Shown piece after piece: positions 7,428 to 7,780 of a DNA stretch of 7,780 bases. The notes below the pieces were generated by a model, which saw only the letters and a program-made list of their open reading frames with translations, had not been told where the DNA came from and made no database searches. The stretch's first letter is position 1; each line of letters begins with the position of its first letter. The DNA is from an uncultured Solirubrobacterales bacterium (GTDB taxonomy: Bacteria > Actinomycetota > Thermoleophilia > Solirubrobacterales > Solirubrobacteraceae): assembly GCA_937973575.1 (NCBI GenBank), contig CALJKH010000115.1, forward strand, positions 1 through 7,780, read 5' to 3'. The translations under genes were made by a program, and so were the position numbers.

Positions 7428-7780
7428 AGGTTTAGCTCTCTTAGGACTTACCGGCGGCATTGGCGCCGGTAAATCAACCGCCCTTGCCGCTCTTGAGCGG
7501 CTCGGGTGCGCAGTGCTGTCCACTGACGCAGTGGTGCACCAGATTCAAACCGACCCGCGGCATATTGCGGCTTTCGCTGAGCGGTTCGGGCCCGAGGTCG
7601 AGAGCGATGGGCAGCTTGACCGCGCTGCGCTCGCCCGCGCTGCCTTCGGCAGCGACGACGGACGGAAGTGGCTTGAGGAGTACATGTGGCCTCTGGTGGG
7701 GCAGGCGATGGTTGACTGGATCGGGTCCTTGGACGGTCTCGAGCCTGCTCCTCGCTTGGGCGTGGTGGAGGTACCGCTCC
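7372..7780 (+). CDS. coaE: Dephospho-CoA kinase, 3'-truncated by window edge, start uncertain
   Basis: CoaE phosphorylates the ribose 3'-OH of dephospho-CoA with ATP, the final step of coenzyme A synthesis. The recognisable protein begins LGLTGGIGAGKST (7441-7479), a P-loop (Walker A) with GKST, followed by LERLGCAVLSTDAVVHQI, which matches the family's D-A-D-type substrate segment, and ends at VVEVPL as the window runs out. About 113 residues from that Leu are visible, a little over half a normal CoaE. No ATG, GTG or TTG lies in this frame close to the P-loop. The only standard start after the in-frame TAG at 7354 is TTG at 7372, which overlaps rpsA by 56 nt and adds an unusual 23-residue Pro/Arg-rich leader. 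An AAAGG at 7426-7430 suggests initiation nearer 7435-7441 at a non-standard codon, or a sequence error. Identity is sure; the start is not. Confidence 0.9.
   Translation, partial: MSSRPRNQPPTRLRIPTPKGLALLGLTGGIGAGKSTALAALERLGCAVLSTDAVVHQIQTDPRHIAAFAERFGPEVESDGQLDRAALARAAFGSDDGRKWLEEYMWPLVGQAMVDWIGSLDGLEPAPRLGVVEVPL
7426..7430 (+). promoter_or_regulatory. Shine-Dalgarno-like AAAGG between rpsA and coaE
   Basis: AAAGG overlaps the rpsA TAA stop. Initiation at normal spacing would fall at about 7436-7440, just where CoaE homologues normally begin, but the in-frame codons there are GCT, CTC and TTA. It hints at the intended start region without settling it. Confidence 0.3.
7448..7472 (+). repeat. 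Perfect 9-bp inverted repeat over the coaE P-loop codons
   Basis: TTACCGGCG (7448-7456) and CGCCGGTAA (7464-7472) are exact reverse complements separated by a 7-nt loop (GCATTGG). The mRNA could form a stable stem about 20 nt past the rpsA stop. No U-tract follows, so it is not a standard intrinsic terminator. Gly/Ala codons of the P-loop make some complementarity easy by chance. Confidence 0.6.

Noticed and set aside
7422..7428. Programmed +1 frameshift at TCC-TAA-A fusing S1 to CoaE
   Set aside because: Skipping one base would join the frames, but there is no internal ribosome-site stimulator like that of prfB, and an S1-CoaE fusion makes no functional sense. Kept only as a remote explanation for the missing coaE start.
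7448..7480. Intrinsic terminator after rpsA
   Set aside because: The stem is good but no run of T follows; the downstream bases are AATCAACC and coding.

Overview
This window looks like chromosomal DNA of an actinobacterium (Actinomycetota) of moderately high GC. The evidence is the order polA ... rpsA ... coaE, which is a known conserved neighbourhood in that phylum (for example in Mycobacterium), the four-domain ribosomal protein S1, and a DNA polymerase I with a tyrosine in the O-helix and a degenerate proofreading domain. The flavour of the PolA, CoaE and membrane proteins suggests a deep lineage such as Thermoleophilia (Solirubrobacterales/Gaiellales-like). That placement is an impression from sequence, not a computed one.

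All recognisable genes are on the + strand and packed almost without gaps. Positions 1-2229 hold polA, missing its 5' end. Positions 2226-6012 hold three membrane-protein genes: a polytopic GT-C-like protein of unknown function, an acyltransferase-3 family enzyme, and a fused-duplicate DUF606/YdcZ-type DMT transporter. polA and these three genes are joined by successive 4-nt stop/start overlaps (ATGA, ATGA, GTGA), so they are very probably one translationally coupled unit. After a 29-bp gap comes rpsA (6042-7427), with a possible nearly leaderless promoter of its own. coaE follows at once and runs off the window end.

polA, rpsA and coaE are housekeeping genes for DNA repair and replication, translation, and the last step of coenzyme A synthesis. 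The three genes between polA and rpsA look like an envelope or glycan-modification cassette inserted into this otherwise conserved order: a possible lipid-linked sugar transferase, an O-acyltransferase and a small-molecule exporter. A joint function is inference from co-location only.

The least explained points are the missing near-end start codon for coaE, a perfect 9-bp inverted repeat over its P-loop codons, and the identity of the 542-residue membrane protein. I see no RNA genes, insertion sequences, CRISPR arrays or attachment sites, and no gene-free stretch over 30 bases.
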